Below, in pieces: positions 52,442 through 61,829 of a stretch of DNA of 64,000 bases (position 1 is its first letter; each line of letters opens with the position of its first letter). Below the pieces are notes generated by a model. The model worked only from the letters and a program-made list of their open reading frames with translations. It did no database searches and was not told the origin of the DNA. The position numbers and the translations under genes were made by a program. Source of the stretch: Bacillota bacterium (GTDB lineage: Bacteria; Bacillota; Clostridia; Lachnospirales; Lachnospiraceae); assembly GCA_023412855.1 (NCBI GenBank), contig JAEZRJ010000013.1, positions 1 to 64,000 on the forward strand, read 5' to 3'.

Positions 52442-54235
52442 CTAATTTCCCTCCATTTTCATCACTTTACTCTGCGAAGGAGAAATATACTGTATCTCTC
52501 TTGCCGTATTGTAATCTTTCCATGCCTTTGCAAAATATGCACTATTCTGCAGTATTTCATCCCAGGTCCCTACCCGCTCTATCGTTTCATGCTCTACCAC
52601 CGCTATCCGGTCACAGCTTTGTACAATTCCAAGCCTATGCGCCACAATAATAACAGTCTTTCCCCTGCAAAGGTTCGAAATTGCCTGATCGATTTCTATC
52701 TGATTTTCCGGATCTGCCGAGCTGGTCGCTTCATCGAGAACCAATATCGGTGCATTTTTAAGAATTGCTCTCGCAATACAGATTCGTTGTTTCTCACCGC
52801 CGGAAAAGCGTCCGAAGTAGCTTCCGACCAAGGTGTCATACCCCTCCGGCAGATCCATGATAAATTCATCGATCTGAGCTGACTTTGCCGCTTCCCTCAC
52901 TTCATCTAGTGATGCCGCCTCTTTTCCCATTGCAATATTTTCGAATACGCTGCCGCTCGTTAAAAAGCTCTGCTGAAAAACAATAGAAATATTTTCAAGC
53001 AATTCTTCATAATCGATATCCTTTACATTGACGCCTCCAATCTTAATTTCTCCCTCAGTAACATCATAGAATCTGGATATCAGCTGTACTGCTGTCGTTT
53101 TCCCTGCACCAGACTCTCCCACAAATGCAATCTGTTCCCCATGTTCGATATGCAGATTGCAGTTACTTAACACCGCTTTCCCTTTTTCATAGAAAAACCA
53201 TACGTGGGACAACTCAATATCATGCTTCTTCGGAAATTTTTCTGTTCCCTGAAATACCTCCGTGTCCAAAATGTTTTTTACCTGCGCAACCCCATTCATA
53301 ACATAAGAAAGACTGGATGCCATTTCCTGTAAAGGCCTGATATCCGTCAGATATTGCGTTCCCACAAATGCAAACAGAAGCAATACGCTTGCTTCGATAG
53401 AACCATTCATAAACCAATATCCGCCAAGTGGTACAATAAACAAAATACTGCACTCCAGAAGCACGACATAAACAGCATACAGCGGCCCGGTAGCTCTTGA
53501 AATATCTCCCCATAATGTGTGGGTTTCTTCAATAGCACCCGCATACTTTTTGAAGGATTTCGTTCCCATATTGTACGCTTTGATAAGCCGCATCCCATTT
53601 ATATATTCAATGATCGCTTCAGAAAGAGAACCGCCGGTCCGATTGACTCTTTCCATGTATTTGCTCATTCTCCCAAACATCACAGCCATAACTCCCCCAA
53701 TAAAAAGCAAGGGAAGCAAACTAATTAATGCTAACGGCACATTGACCGTACACAGATATGTAAAGATTACAATCGGTCCGGAGAGGTAAAGCACCAATTC
53801 CGTTAAATGGTGTGCCAAGAACAGTTCCAGTTTTTCTATACTCTCATTCATTACCGTCTTGATTTCTCCGCTGCTTCTTTCATTCAGACTCCCCAGTGGC
53901 ATCTTAGACATATGTTCCGTAACCATACAGCGCACTTTATACAGTGTCCGATATGCTCCCTTATGAGATAGAATCCCGCCAAACGGTATCATCATGTGCC
54001 GAATAAGAATACTGATCACTGCCGCCGCCCCATACTGAACTGCCAACCAGACGCTGCATTCTCCATTTACCGTTGCATCTATCATCTTATAAAAAACATA
54101 GTATGGAACTGCGGACATTACACTTGCTATCAGAGACGCAATAATTGCAAAATAAATATAATATTTATCCTTTCCTGCCCATTCCATCAGTAAGGATAAT
54201 CCTCCTTTTTCTTTTGTTTTCTTACTTTTATACAT
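52442..54235 (-). CDS. ABC half-transporter (exporter fold), subunit A
   Basis: A 597-residue half-transporter: six hydrophobic helices, then an ATPase with Walker A VGESGAGKTTAV, signature RFSGGEKQRICIARAI and Walker B ILVLDEATSSAD. AGGAGAG nine bases before the ATG at 54235 sets the start; the longer frame is rejected. It is divergent from an AraC regulator and followed by the second half-transporter. The pair resembles the AraC-linked ABC modules of Firmicutes found beside ECF importers, possibly for a metallophore or modified nutrient. Confidence 0.9.
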   Translation of the reverse strand: MYKSKKTKEKGGLSLLMEWAGKDKYYIYFAIIASLIASVMSAVPYYVFYKMIDATVNGECSVWLAVQYGAAAVISILIRHMMIPFGGILSHKGAYRTLYKVRCMVTEHMSKMPLGSLNERSSGEIKTVMNESIEKLELFLAHHLTELVLYLSGPIVIFTYLCTVNVPLALISLLPLLFIGGVMAVMFGRMSKYMERVNRTGGSLSEAIIEYINGMRLIKAYNMGTKSFKKYAGAIEETHTLWGDISRATGPLYAVYVVLLECSILFIVPLGGYWFMNGSIEASVLLLFAFVGTQYLTDIRPLQEMASSLSYVMNGVAQVKNILDTEVFQGTEKFPKKHDIELSHVWFFYEKGKAVLSNCNLHIEHGEQIAFVGESGAGKTTAVQLISRFYDVTEGEIKIGGVNVKDIDYEELLENISIVFQQSFLTSGSVFENIAMGKEAASLDEVREAAKSAQIDEFIMDLPEGYDTLVGSYFGRFSGGEKQRICIARAILKNAPILVLDEATSSADPENQIEIDQAISNLCRGKTVIIVAHRLGIVQSCDRIAVVEHETIERVGTWDEILQNSAYFAKAWKDYNTAREIQYISPSQSKVMKMEGN

Positions 54236-54382
54236 ATCAGTCACTCTCCTAATATTTAAATGATTTTTCAAGTCTACGAGTATAGTAAATCATTCATATT
54301 TATGATACAATGCTTTCTATCTACTTGAGTCTTATTTGAATGCTGTAACGTCTCATATGTACATTTCAGGAGAAGAGGCATA

Positions 54383-54434
54383 AGTTGAAAGAAAAGAGCT
54401 TTCAACTATTGATTCCCCGTCCGCTAAAGCAGAC
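54383..54434 (+). repeat. Small repeat family C, copy 1
   Basis: The hairpin AGTTGAAAG...CTTTCAACT is followed by ATTGATTCCCCGTCCGC and AAAGC. The same string is present inverted at 62497-62556. In this copy the second hairpin is degraded (GACAGACAGG). It lies just before the AraC-type gene. Confidence 0.65.
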
Positions 54435-54448
54435 AGACAGGAGCAATA

Positions 54449-55414
54449 ATGAAAAATATTGTCAACGATTACTACCGGAAAGTATTTGAAAATGGGTTGT
54501 TCGAACCGTGTACTGCACCGGTGCAGTTTCCGTTTGCCGGCGAATGCTGGAAGGCAAATGAGTCGATCGGCCATGGATATTACTGGATTTACAATTCCGG
54601 AAAGCATTATAATATTAAAATTCATGATTTTTGTTTTAATGAAGATTCTGTTGTAGATATGGCAATTCCGGAATGTTTAAGCATCACTTATTATAAGTCC
54701 ATTTCCGGCGAAGAACTGACTCCTTATAAACGGTTGAACAACTATGTAGTCAAAAGCTTCTTAGGCGGTTACGAGCCTTTTAAAGCGCTTATTCACAAAA
54801 ATATTCCTATTCAGTCCATCGGCATCGAATATGAACCGGCCTATTATGAACCTTATCTTAAGGAACAGTATAAAGAATTGTATCAAAGTCCTCAGGATGC
54901 ATTTAAAAGCATTGATGAATCTGTAGATTTTCCTGAAATGACTATGCTTTTAAACCAGCTTGCAGCCTATCGCGGGGAGGGTATTTCAGCAGAGTTGTTT
55001 TATGATGCCAAAGCTGCAGAAGCCTTATCACTGGTCTTTGAACATCATCGAAAAATAAACCAGCAGAAGATCATATCCATCTCCAAGGCCGACAAAGACC
55101 TGTTAGATATTGTAACTTCCTATATCGGTGACCATTATGCAGACGATTTATCTATCGAACAGCTTTGTAAAATTGCATGCATGGGGTCCACCAAGCTTAA
55201 AAAAAGTTTCAAAGCCTATTTGGGCAGTACTATTTCAGAATATATTCAAAGCACACGGATCGGACAGGCCGAACAGCTGCTCGCTTACACCGATTTATCC
55301 ATTGGTCAGGTAGCGCAGGCCGTAGGCTATTCCAATGCCGGACGTTTTGCCGATCTGTTCCGAAAAGCCAACGGTGTTCTTCCTATGGAATACCGTAAAA
55401 TCAGCCGCGGATAA
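54449..55414 (+). CDS. AraC-family transcriptional regulator
   Basis: A 321-residue regulator. The C-terminal ~100 residues hold the two helix-turn-helix motifs (LSIEQLCKIACMGSTKLKKS and LSIGQVAQAVGYSNAGRFAD) ending in FRKANGVLPMEYR. The N-terminal domain shows no standard sugar-cupin motif that I recognise. It is divergent from the ABC half-transporter pair, so it is the likely activator of that pair and perhaps of the ECF operon downstream. In similar clusters an AraC protein responds to the transported ligand. Confidence 0.92.
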   Translation: MKNIVNDYYRKVFENGLFEPCTAPVQFPFAGECWKANESIGHGYYWIYNSGKHYNIKIHDFCFNEDSVVDMAIPECLSITYYKSISGEELTPYKRLNNYVVKSFLGGYEPFKALIHKNIPIQSIGIEYEPAYYEPYLKEQYKELYQSPQDAFKSIDESVDFPEMTMLLNQLAAYRGEGISAELFYDAKAAEALSLVFEHHRKINQQKIISISKADKDLLDIVTSYIGDHYADDLSIEQLCKIACMGSTKLKKSFKAYLGSTISEYIQSTRIGQAEQLLAYTDLSIGQVAQAVGYSNAGRFADLFRKANGVLPMEYRKISRG

Positions 55415-55429
55415 TTTCCACGGCTGATT
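55399..55429 (+). terminator. Terminator of the AraC gene
   Basis: AATCAGCCG.GGA pairs with TCC.CGGCTGATT around TAATT, followed by a T-rich stretch. The stem includes the last codons and stop of the gene. Confidence 0.75.
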
Positions 55430-55533
55430 CTTTCCTTTTAACTCCTATCTATGTGCTTTAGCACACGTATAAATCAGGATGTTGAAAAAACCTTTTATTT
55501 TTCAACCTAGTTATTTGCAGGACGATGCACTAG

Positions 55534-57000
55534 CTACAGCAATAACTTTAACATTTTCTTTCTGGTTTCTACCGTTAACTCATAATCTTCCTTAAGCTGT
55601 CCCTGATCCATAACAAGAATTCTGTTACATACATTACAGGCCAGTTCATAGTCATGGGTTACAATAAATATTATCTTGCCCTCCTTCGCCAGCATCCTTA
55701 TCAGTTCGCAGACACGCAGCATGCTATCATAATCCAATCCACTGGTAGGCTCATCGAATATGAGGATTTCCTTATTGCATAACATACCGACAGCGACAGC
55801 AAGCCTTTGCTTCTGGCCTCCTGAAAGCAACGCCGGATGACGATCTTCATAATCGTCCAAATTCAATTTTTCTAATATCCGGGTTACCTTTTCGTCATCT
55901 ATTCCTCTCATTCCGTAAGAACATTCATTTCTGACACTATCCGCAAACAGTTCATAGTCAACATCCTGAAATACCATATATCCTAAAGAGCAGCGCTGTT
56001 TTTCCTTAAGTTCATTCCCTTTATAAAATATATGTCCTTCCAGAATACGGTTCAATCCGCATAAAGTTTCTGCCAGCGTTGATTTTCCGGCACCGTTATG
56101 ACCGGCTATTCCTATGATATCTCCTCCCGCCGCCTCAAAGCTGATATTCCGGATCACGGGATTTTTCTTATATCCGGCACTCACATGTACTACATCCAAT
56201 GCACACTTCTTGTTGCCGGATTTTTTTTGATCTATGTTTTTCTGAATTGGTAATTCAACATTTCTATCCAATAATCTGAGTCCCTTTTGTACCCTCGTTT
56301 CATCAGGCAGCATAAAAAAGTCGGATGCCAGATATTCACCACAAATTCTGCCTTCCTCTAAATAGATTACTCTATCCACTATTTCTTTCAAATAATATAA
56401 ACGGTGTTCTGTTATAATGATAGTCTTCCCAAGCTGCTTCAAAGCGCATATCTGCTCTTGCAGTCTCTTCACCGCATGTGCATCCAGATTGGCCGATGGT
56501 TCATCAAGGAGATATATATCGGGCTGCATGGCATATACAGAGGCAAACGCTATCTTCTGTTTCTCTCCGCCGGAAAGATGAAATAGATTTTTTCCAAGTA
56601 AATTTTCCACTCCCGTTTCTTTTGCCGTTCTGGCAAATCTGACTTTTAGCTCTTCCCTCGGATATGCCAGATTCTCGATTCCAAATAATATTTCACTATC
56701 CGTGTCGATATTAAAAAATTGGGAACGAGGATTCTGGTAGACTGTTCCGACCTGCTCCGCAATCTCATACATCTCCATTTTTTCCACATCATTCCCGTTT
56801 ACAAAGACCTGTCCTTCGATTTCTCCTTCATAGTAATGCGGGATCAATCCGTTTATCATACGCAAGAGCGTGGTCTTACCACATCCGCTTCTGCCGGAAA
56901 GCAGTATACATTCTCCATCCCGTACTTCTAAATTTACTTTTTGAAGATTCAGCTTAAAAGACCCTTTATACCGGAAAGAAATATTTTTAATTTTTACCAT
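55534..57000 (-). CDS. ECF transporter ATPase, two fused domains (EcfA-EcfA')
   Basis: A 488-residue ATPase of a dedicated energy-coupling factor importer. Domain one has LSGRSGCGKTTLLRM, FHLSGGEKQKIAFAS and IYLLDEPSANLD; domain two has IAGHNGAGKSTLAET, LLSGGQKQRLAVAVG and ILIFDEPTSGLD. Both nucleotide sites look intact. GGGGAGGAAATAT before the ATG at 57000 sets the start; the frame extends 15 residues further inside ecfT. It overlaps EcfT by seven bases and is the last gene of the three-gene operon. Confidence 0.92.
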   Translation of the reverse strand: MVKIKNISFRYKGSFKLNLQKVNLEVRDGECILLSGRSGCGKTTLLRMINGLIPHYYEGEIEGQVFVNGNDVEKMEMYEIAEQVGTVYQNPRSQFFNIDTDSEILFGIENLAYPREELKVRFARTAKETGVENLLGKNLFHLSGGEKQKIAFASVYAMQPDIYLLDEPSANLDAHAVKRLQEQICALKQLGKTIIITEHRLYYLKEIVDRVIYLEEGRICGEYLASDFFMLPDETRVQKGLRLLDRNVELPIQKNIDQKKSGNKKCALDVVHVSAGYKKNPVIRNISFEAAGGDIIGIAGHNGAGKSTLAETLCGLNRILEGHIFYKGNELKEKQRCSLGYMVFQDVDYELFADSVRNECSYGMRGIDDEKVTRILEKLNLDDYEDRHPALLSGGQKQRLAVAVGMLCNKEILIFDEPTSGLDYDSMLRVCELIRMLAKEGKIIFIVTHDYELACNVCNRILVMDQGQLKEDYELTVETRKKMLKLLL

Positions 57001-57722
57001 ATATTTCCTCCCCGGATACATACAACTGTTACCACAGCAGCACACAGCATGCAGATATAATCTGCTGTCTGGAATCTCACCTGCGCAAGCGTCGTCCTCT
57101 TTTTGGGATTTTCGATTCCTCTCGTGATCGCTGCACAGGACAATTCATCGGCCCTTCTGGATGCCGACATCATCATAGGTACATAGAAACACTCTATTGT
57201 TCGGGCAGGATGCATTAAAAAACCTCCCTGCAGCCCTCGCATAGCCATTGCTTTCTTAATTGCACGCCTATCTTCGCCAATGGACGGAAAATATCTTAAT
57301 AGTACCGTAAGCGGTATCGTAATTGTTCTGGGTACTAAAAGCTTGGAAAAACTCGCCATAATTTCGCTTACTCTGACCGTCTGAATCAGCGCAGCCCCTA
57401 ATGTTCCTGCAGGAATCACTTTTCTTATAAACCGGATACCTACCGCAACGTAGATCATCCATGTGTCACCCAAATACGTGCTGATCAATACATCTAATAG
57501 CACAAAGATAAAATATGTAACTCCCATTTTTAAGGAGAATCCTAAAATGCCACAGCAGGCACACAGAAGAAGAATGGATGCCATGAGAATGAATTCACTA
57601 TATATGGATGAACTGACAAAAACCGCAATATTTGAAAATAATATCATCAAAAACAAGGTTCTCGGATCCAGCTTTATAAACCCCTGACGCTTTTTATCAA
57701 CCTTAACACTAAAAAGCTTCAT
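56994..57722 (-). CDS. ecfT: ECF transporter transmembrane protein EcfT
   Basis: A 242-residue membrane protein of the CbiQ/EcfT family. Four to five helices, then the coupling region with the short alanine-glycine motifs AMAMRGLQGG and SASRRADELSCAAITRGI (the two A-R-G boxes that contact the ATPases). It couples the fused ATPase to the S component encoded just upstream, overlapping it by four bases. Confidence 0.9.
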   Translation of the reverse strand: MKLFSVKVDKKRQGFIKLDPRTLFLMILFSNIAVFVSSSIYSEFILMASILLLCACCGILGFSLKMGVTYFIFVLLDVLISTYLGDTWMIYVAVGIRFIRKVIPAGTLGAALIQTVRVSEIMASFSKLLVPRTITIPLTVLLRYFPSIGEDRRAIKKAMAMRGLQGGFLMHPARTIECFYVPMMMSASRRADELSCAAITRGIENPKKRTTLAQVRFQTADYICMLCAAVVTVVCIRGGNIW

Positions 57723-58330
57723 GCTGTCATTCCTGCTTTTTCAAACTGTTTTCTTAATAAAATTTTTCCCGCAATAGCGCTGATCAGACCCGTTACAATA
57801 ATTGATGCGATCATTGCAGGCAGCATCCAGTTCTGTGCGGTCGCTCCCATTGTATCCACATAAGCTTGCTCCGTTCCCTTTCCGACCATATAAGAAAAAT
57901 AACTGTCCCTGTTGATCCAAAGCATCAGATATGATCCCATCGGATTCAAGGAAAATATAACGAAGCTGACAATATTTAATGTTACATTCCGAAAGCGGCC
58001 TGCACCCGCGATGAAATCTGCCACAATTCCAAGCAATACCAGAGCGATCGACCACATCCAGTACATCCCTGTAACAAACATTAATAATCCGATTACCACT
58101 CCAAGAATGATAACCGGTCCATGCTTTGGCACCTTGGCGATCAATAGCATATATGCAGGTCCGGTCAGCAGCGCAACCGCACAAGGCATCAGAAAAGTAA
58201 GCACCGGATTAGGTGCGAGCAAGCCGGCCCCCAGCATCATAAGCACAAGAAATACCGCACAAAATATACCTGTTGTCACAAGGTCCCTTACTGTAAGATT
58301 TTTGTTTTGATGTGTAATGGTTTTCATCAC
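57719..58330 (-). CDS. ECF transporter S component, MptD family
   Basis: A 203-residue integral membrane protein with about six helices that acts as the substrate-capture unit of the ECF importer. It resembles the MptD/Trep_Strep class of S components (LVTTGIFCAVFLVLMMLGAG start). The ligand of this class is not established. It heads the operon with EcfT and the fused ATPase. As the cluster also holds AraC and two ABC half-transporters, the ligand may be a metallophore, cofactor or modified peptide. Confidence 0.85.
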   Translation of the reverse strand: MMKTITHQNKNLTVRDLVTTGIFCAVFLVLMMLGAGLLAPNPVLTFLMPCAVALLTGPAYMLLIAKVPKHGPVIILGVVIGLLMFVTGMYWMWSIALVLLGIVADFIAGAGRFRNVTLNIVSFVIFSLNPMGSYLMLWINRDSYFSYMVGKGTEQAYVDTMGATAQNWMLPAMIASIIVTGLISAIAGKILLRKQFEKAGMTA

Positions 58331-58510
58331 ATACCTCCGTTTCTAGTTAGTCTCGGCTAACCAAATTGTATTTTACATATCGGGTGATAAAATGCAATAA
58401 GAAAACGAAGTGTACGTCTGAATGGAATATTTTTGAGTCTGAAATGTATATCCACATTAGAGACTTATACTTAATCCGTCCCAAGATATAGCTACGTTAT
58501 TTACTTGTCC

Positions 58511-59017
58511 TTACATTTGGAATGAATCATCTAAAGCAAACATGGTTTTACAAAGTTTTATTCCTGTTTCTGTACGAAAGATTTTATTAAGTACAGAATG
58601 GATAGCATCTGCTTCCATTTCGCCCTCATACATATTTACAAGAAAATCTGCTTCCACAAGTATTTGATAATCTAATCCGTCTATCTCGTTATATGTATGA
58701 TGATGCCCTACCAGATAACAGACTCTTTCTATAACGCTTGGGGGATAGCAAAGCTCTGTCAGCATTTTTTCAGCTATCGGAGGACCTTCCAATTCCTGAT
58801 TTTTTCCATTTGCACTTTGATATTTCATTTCTGCCGCTTTAATTCCGATGTCATGAACGATAGCTGCAGTCTCTAAAATAAATTGCATATCCCCTTCAAG
58901 CTTTTCCGACTTTCCAATAAGGCTCGCAAAACTGTGCACTTTAATAAAATGCTGGATTCGTCCCGGATCACCCGAATAATAAGCCGCCATCTTTTGAATT
59001 AATCTCTCTGTCTCCAT
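58511..59017 (-). CDS. HD-domain phosphohydrolase-like protein
   Basis: A 168-residue cytoplasmic protein. The HD motif is AAIVHDIGIKAAE with upstream (HSFASLIG) and downstream histidines (LVGHHHTY) and a later aspartate (LVEADFLVN), enough for a metal-dependent phosphohydrolase site. Relatives act on nucleotides, often in Lachnospiraceae. It lies 25 bases after ogt on the same strand, possibly in the alkylation-repair operon. The substrate is unknown. Confidence 0.82.
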   Translation of the reverse strand: METERLIQKMAAYYSGDPGRIQHFIKVHSFASLIGKSEKLEGDMQFILETAAIVHDIGIKAAEMKYQSANGKNQELEGPPIAEKMLTELCYPPSVIERVCYLVGHHHTYNEIDGLDYQILVEADFLVNMYEGEMEADAIHSVLNKIFRTETGIKLCKTMFALDDSFQM

Positions 59018-59042
59018 TATATTGCCTCCTTTTTATTTTCCA

Positions 59043-59582
59043 TTAAAGAGCAGTACCCTTAGCAAGTTTAAACAGTTTCAAAACATCAGCTCCTTCGTGT
59101 TCCAGCAGCTTCATTTTTTTATCCACGCCTCCGGCATAGCCGGTCAGGCTTCCATTAGAGCCCACAACTCTATGACAAGGGATAATAATGGATATGGGAT
59201 TATGTCCTACCGCTCCTCCGACTGCCTGACCGGACATATGCTCTTTATTGGTACGAGCCGCCACGATTTTTGCGATTTCTCCATAAGTAGTGACTTCTCC
59301 ATAAGGAATTTCACACAAAATGCTCCATACCGCCTGCCGGAATTCTCCGCCGATCGGAGCCAGGGAAAGCCCGGAAACGGCCGGTTTTTCCCCTGCAAAA
59401 TATCTATCGAGCCAATCTTTTACGTCAGAAAACACCGGCAAGTCGTTCTTTTCCATCATTTTTTCCTTTACCGTGCCTCCATAATATTTCTGGCCTTCCA
59501 TCCATAGACCAATCAGGCTGTTCCCGTCGCTCCCCAGCATTATTCTGCCCAAAGGCGACGAATAGTTGGTTGAATAAAACAT
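59043..59582 (-). CDS. ogt: Methylated-DNA-[protein]-cysteine S-methyltransferase
   Basis: It removes methyl groups from O6-methylguanine by suicide transfer to its own cysteine. The active-site IIIPCHRVVGSNGSLTGYAG and the helix-turn-helix region YGEVTTYGEIAKIVA are canonical. The ATG at 59582 has GGAGG eight bases upstream and is preferred to upstream ATGs at 59588 and 59627. It follows the Ada-AlkA gene with a short gap and so joins direct reversal to base excision in one unit. Confidence 0.95.
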   Translation of the reverse strand: MFYSTNYSSPLGRIMLGSDGNSLIGLWMEGQKYYGGTVKEKMMEKNDLPVFSDVKDWLDRYFAGEKPAVSGLSLAPIGGEFRQAVWSILCEIPYGEVTTYGEIAKIVAARTNKEHMSGQAVGGAVGHNPISIIIPCHRVVGSNGSLTGYAGGVDKKMKLLEHEGADVLKLFKLAKGTAL

Positions 59583-59635
59583 ATCCATTCCTCCTTCATT
59601 TATATTCAACAAAATTACATTTAACAAAATTCATA

Positions 59636-61099
59636 TTACAATGAATTCCATAAGTTGACTGTTGCATAGCTGCACCATGGATGCCATGCCTGCGCTAAAG
59701 CCAGCATTTCTTTCGGTGCCGAGGGAGCGAGTGCCTTCTTTACACCGTAATCGGTATCCAAGAAAACATCAGGCCACCCCATAGCACGCATGGCAATATA
59801 TTGTGCTGTCCATGCTCCGATTCCCGGAATATCCATTAATATCTTCATTTCCCTTTCCGGTTGGGAACACAAATTAACATCTATTTTTTTCTGCACAAAT
59901 ATACGGGACAATTCCAATATGGTCCTTGCACGAGCCGACGTAATCCCCAGAGGGCCCAAGTGATTTTCAATGGCTCCTTCCAGAGCGATCATGCGCTCAG
60001 GCTCAGGGAACACGTGGGTCAGTCCCTCTATGCCGGTTTGAATTGGCATCCCATACGTTTCTGCCAGTCTGGCCGCCAATGTGCCCGCCGCCTTAACGGT
60101 AATCTGCTGGCCCAGCACCGCACGCACAGCCATTTCATAAGGCTCAAAGCATCCGGGAACTCTTGTACCGGGGACAAAAAGACCGGGCCGAATGTCATTC
60201 ATGGATGAAAGAACTTCACTTACCGCTTCCGGGTCACAATATAAATCGAACAAACACCGGATTCTAGCCAGTATCTGAGGCAGTACCGAAAGCAAGGCAG
60301 AGGATATCGTAACATTCAATACATTTTGCGCGGGCTTATTCGTTACCCTTATCCATCCGCATACCTCCTTTGACTCTCCCGATACCAAACGGACCGTACG
60401 CATGTATGATTCCTCATCTACCACTTCTACGCCGGCAATTGCGCGCTGAGCCAAAAACTTCAAAATACAGCTCCATTGATAAGGCGGGCGGTAACCCAGA
60501 GCCAGTGTCACATCAGCCTGTCGTTTTTCTTCTCCGAGAGTCAGCTTTCGTAATGCTGTAGGGGACATTCGGTACTGCTTTTTAAATAAATCATTAAAAC
60601 GCCTTAAGCTTCCGAACCCGGATGCCATTGCAATATCCAATATCGAAAGATTTGTATCGGTTAACAGACTTTTGGCAAGAAGCAGCCTGCATGTTTGCAT
60701 ATATTGCACCGGGGATACATGATATTCTTCGGTGAAAGCCCGCCGTAAATGGCGGCCCGTACATCCAAGTTTTTCCGCAAGCTCTTCAAGACTCTGTCCG
60801 GTTCCGCAATTTTCTTCCAGTAATCTTGCCGCTCTGCTTACAAGAGATGCCGTAGCATCCATGGGCGATGTGCCGGGAGCAAGCTCCGGCCTGCACAAAA
60901 GACATGGGCGGTAGCCCGCCTGCTCTGCTTCTGCCGCTGTAGAATAAAAGGTACAATTTTCTTCTTTTGGCAGTTTCGCACGGCATACCGGCCTGCAGTA
61001 AATTCCGGTTGAAGACACTCCTGTAAAAAAGCGCCCGTCAAAGCGACTGTCTTTGGATTTAAAGGCAGCATACCATGCTTTATCCTTACCTTCCAACAT
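59636..61099 (-). CDS. Ada-type regulator fused to AlkA DNA glycosylase
   Basis: A three-part fusion of 487 residues. The N-terminal Ada zinc domain has the methyl-accepting cysteine region GIYCRPVCRAKLP with CLLCRPE. An AraC-type helix-turn-helix follows (LEELAEKLGCTGRHLRRAF and LSILDIAMASGFGSLRRFND). The C-terminal half is an AlkA-like HhH-GPD glycosylase with MDIPGIGAWTAQYIAMRA and the catalytic DVFLDTDYG. It senses alkyl phosphotriesters, activates repair genes and excises alkylated bases. The ATG at 61099 has AGGAGG eight bases upstream. Confidence 0.93.
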   Translation of the reverse strand: MLEGKDKAWYAAFKSKDSRFDGRFFTGVSSTGIYCRPVCRAKLPKEENCTFYSTAAEAEQAGYRPCLLCRPELAPGTSPMDATASLVSRAARLLEENCGTGQSLEELAEKLGCTGRHLRRAFTEEYHVSPVQYMQTCRLLLAKSLLTDTNLSILDIAMASGFGSLRRFNDLFKKQYRMSPTALRKLTLGEEKRQADVTLALGYRPPYQWSCILKFLAQRAIAGVEVVDEESYMRTVRLVSGESKEVCGWIRVTNKPAQNVLNVTISSALLSVLPQILARIRCLFDLYCDPEAVSEVLSSMNDIRPGLFVPGTRVPGCFEPYEMAVRAVLGQQITVKAAGTLAARLAETYGMPIQTGIEGLTHVFPEPERMIALEGAIENHLGPLGITSARARTILELSRIFVQKKIDVNLCSQPEREMKILMDIPGIGAWTAQYIAMRAMGWPDVFLDTDYGVKKALAPSAPKEMLALAQAWHPWCSYATVNLWNSL

Positions 61100-61202
61100 A
61101 ATGGTATCCTCCTTTTTTCTTAATTGTAACACAGATTTAGAATTAATCTCGCCATTTTCGGACATACATTTCGATTTAAGTTATACTTTCATTATTTTTC
61201 TC

Positions 61203-61250
61203 TTGACTAATAGTCAGTACTGAGTATAATTATATTCAGTACTGACTATT
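61203..61250. promoter_or_regulatory. PadR operator overlapping the padR promoter
   Basis: TTGACT (61203-61208) and TATAAT (61225-61230) form a promoter with a 16-base spacer. Over it lies a perfect inverted repeat, AATAGTCAGTACTGA (61209-61223) and TCAGTACTGACTATT (61236-61250). The repeat includes the spacer and reaches past the -10, an ideal place for repression by the adjacent PadR protein. Confidence 0.75.
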
Positions 61251-61268
61251 TAGAAAGGAAGTGATCGT

Positions 61269-61829
61269 ATGATTCCGTTATATATTCTCGGCTTGCTCCT
61301 GCGATTCGGCCCTCAGCATGGATACCAGATCAAAAAGCTGATGGAAGAACAGCTTGAGGACTTTACTCAGATCAAGCTGCCCACTGTATATTACCATCTT
61401 GAAAAAATGGAGGCTGCAAAGCTGCTTACTGCCACTCGCGATAAGCAGGGGGCACGTCCGGAAAAGACCGTATATCAAGTAAGCGATACCGGAGCTGATA
61501 AATTCAGGGAATTGCTCGTACAAACTTTACAGTTCGAGTACCGCCCTACTTTTGATATCGACGGCACTTTTTATTTTTCGGATTCTCTGGACAGCGATGC
61601 TTTGCTGAACAGTCTTGGCAAGCACATTTCAAGCCTGAAAAAGACGCTTGACGGGCTGGAAGCTCACCGCAAAGCAACAATAGAATATATTCCAAAGGAC
61701 TATCGAACCTCTGCTGACATTATTTTTGAGCATCATATCCTGCACTATCAGGCTGAACTCACTTGGGCAGAGCAATCATGGAACACCTTAAAGGAGGTAG
61801 AAGAACATGGTAAAAAACAGAGTTATTGA
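61269..61829 (+). CDS. PadR-family transcriptional regulator
   Basis: A 186-residue regulator. The winged helix is at the N terminus (LLLRFGPQHGYQIKKLMEEQ, then LPTVYYHLEKMEAAKLL) followed by the Vir_act_alpha_C-type helical tail for dimers. A perfect inverted repeat covers its promoter (61209-61250), so it should repress itself and the methyltransferase that overlaps its end. The inducer is unknown; PadR proteins often respond to phenolics or drugs. Confidence 0.92.
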   Translation: MIPLYILGLLLRFGPQHGYQIKKLMEEQLEDFTQIKLPTVYYHLEKMEAAKLLTATRDKQGARPEKTVYQVSDTGADKFRELLVQTLQFEYRPTFDIDGTFYFSDSLDSDALLNSLGKHISSLKKTLDGLEAHRKATIEYIPKDYRTSADIIFEHHILHYQAELTWAEQSWNTLKEVEEHGKKQSY

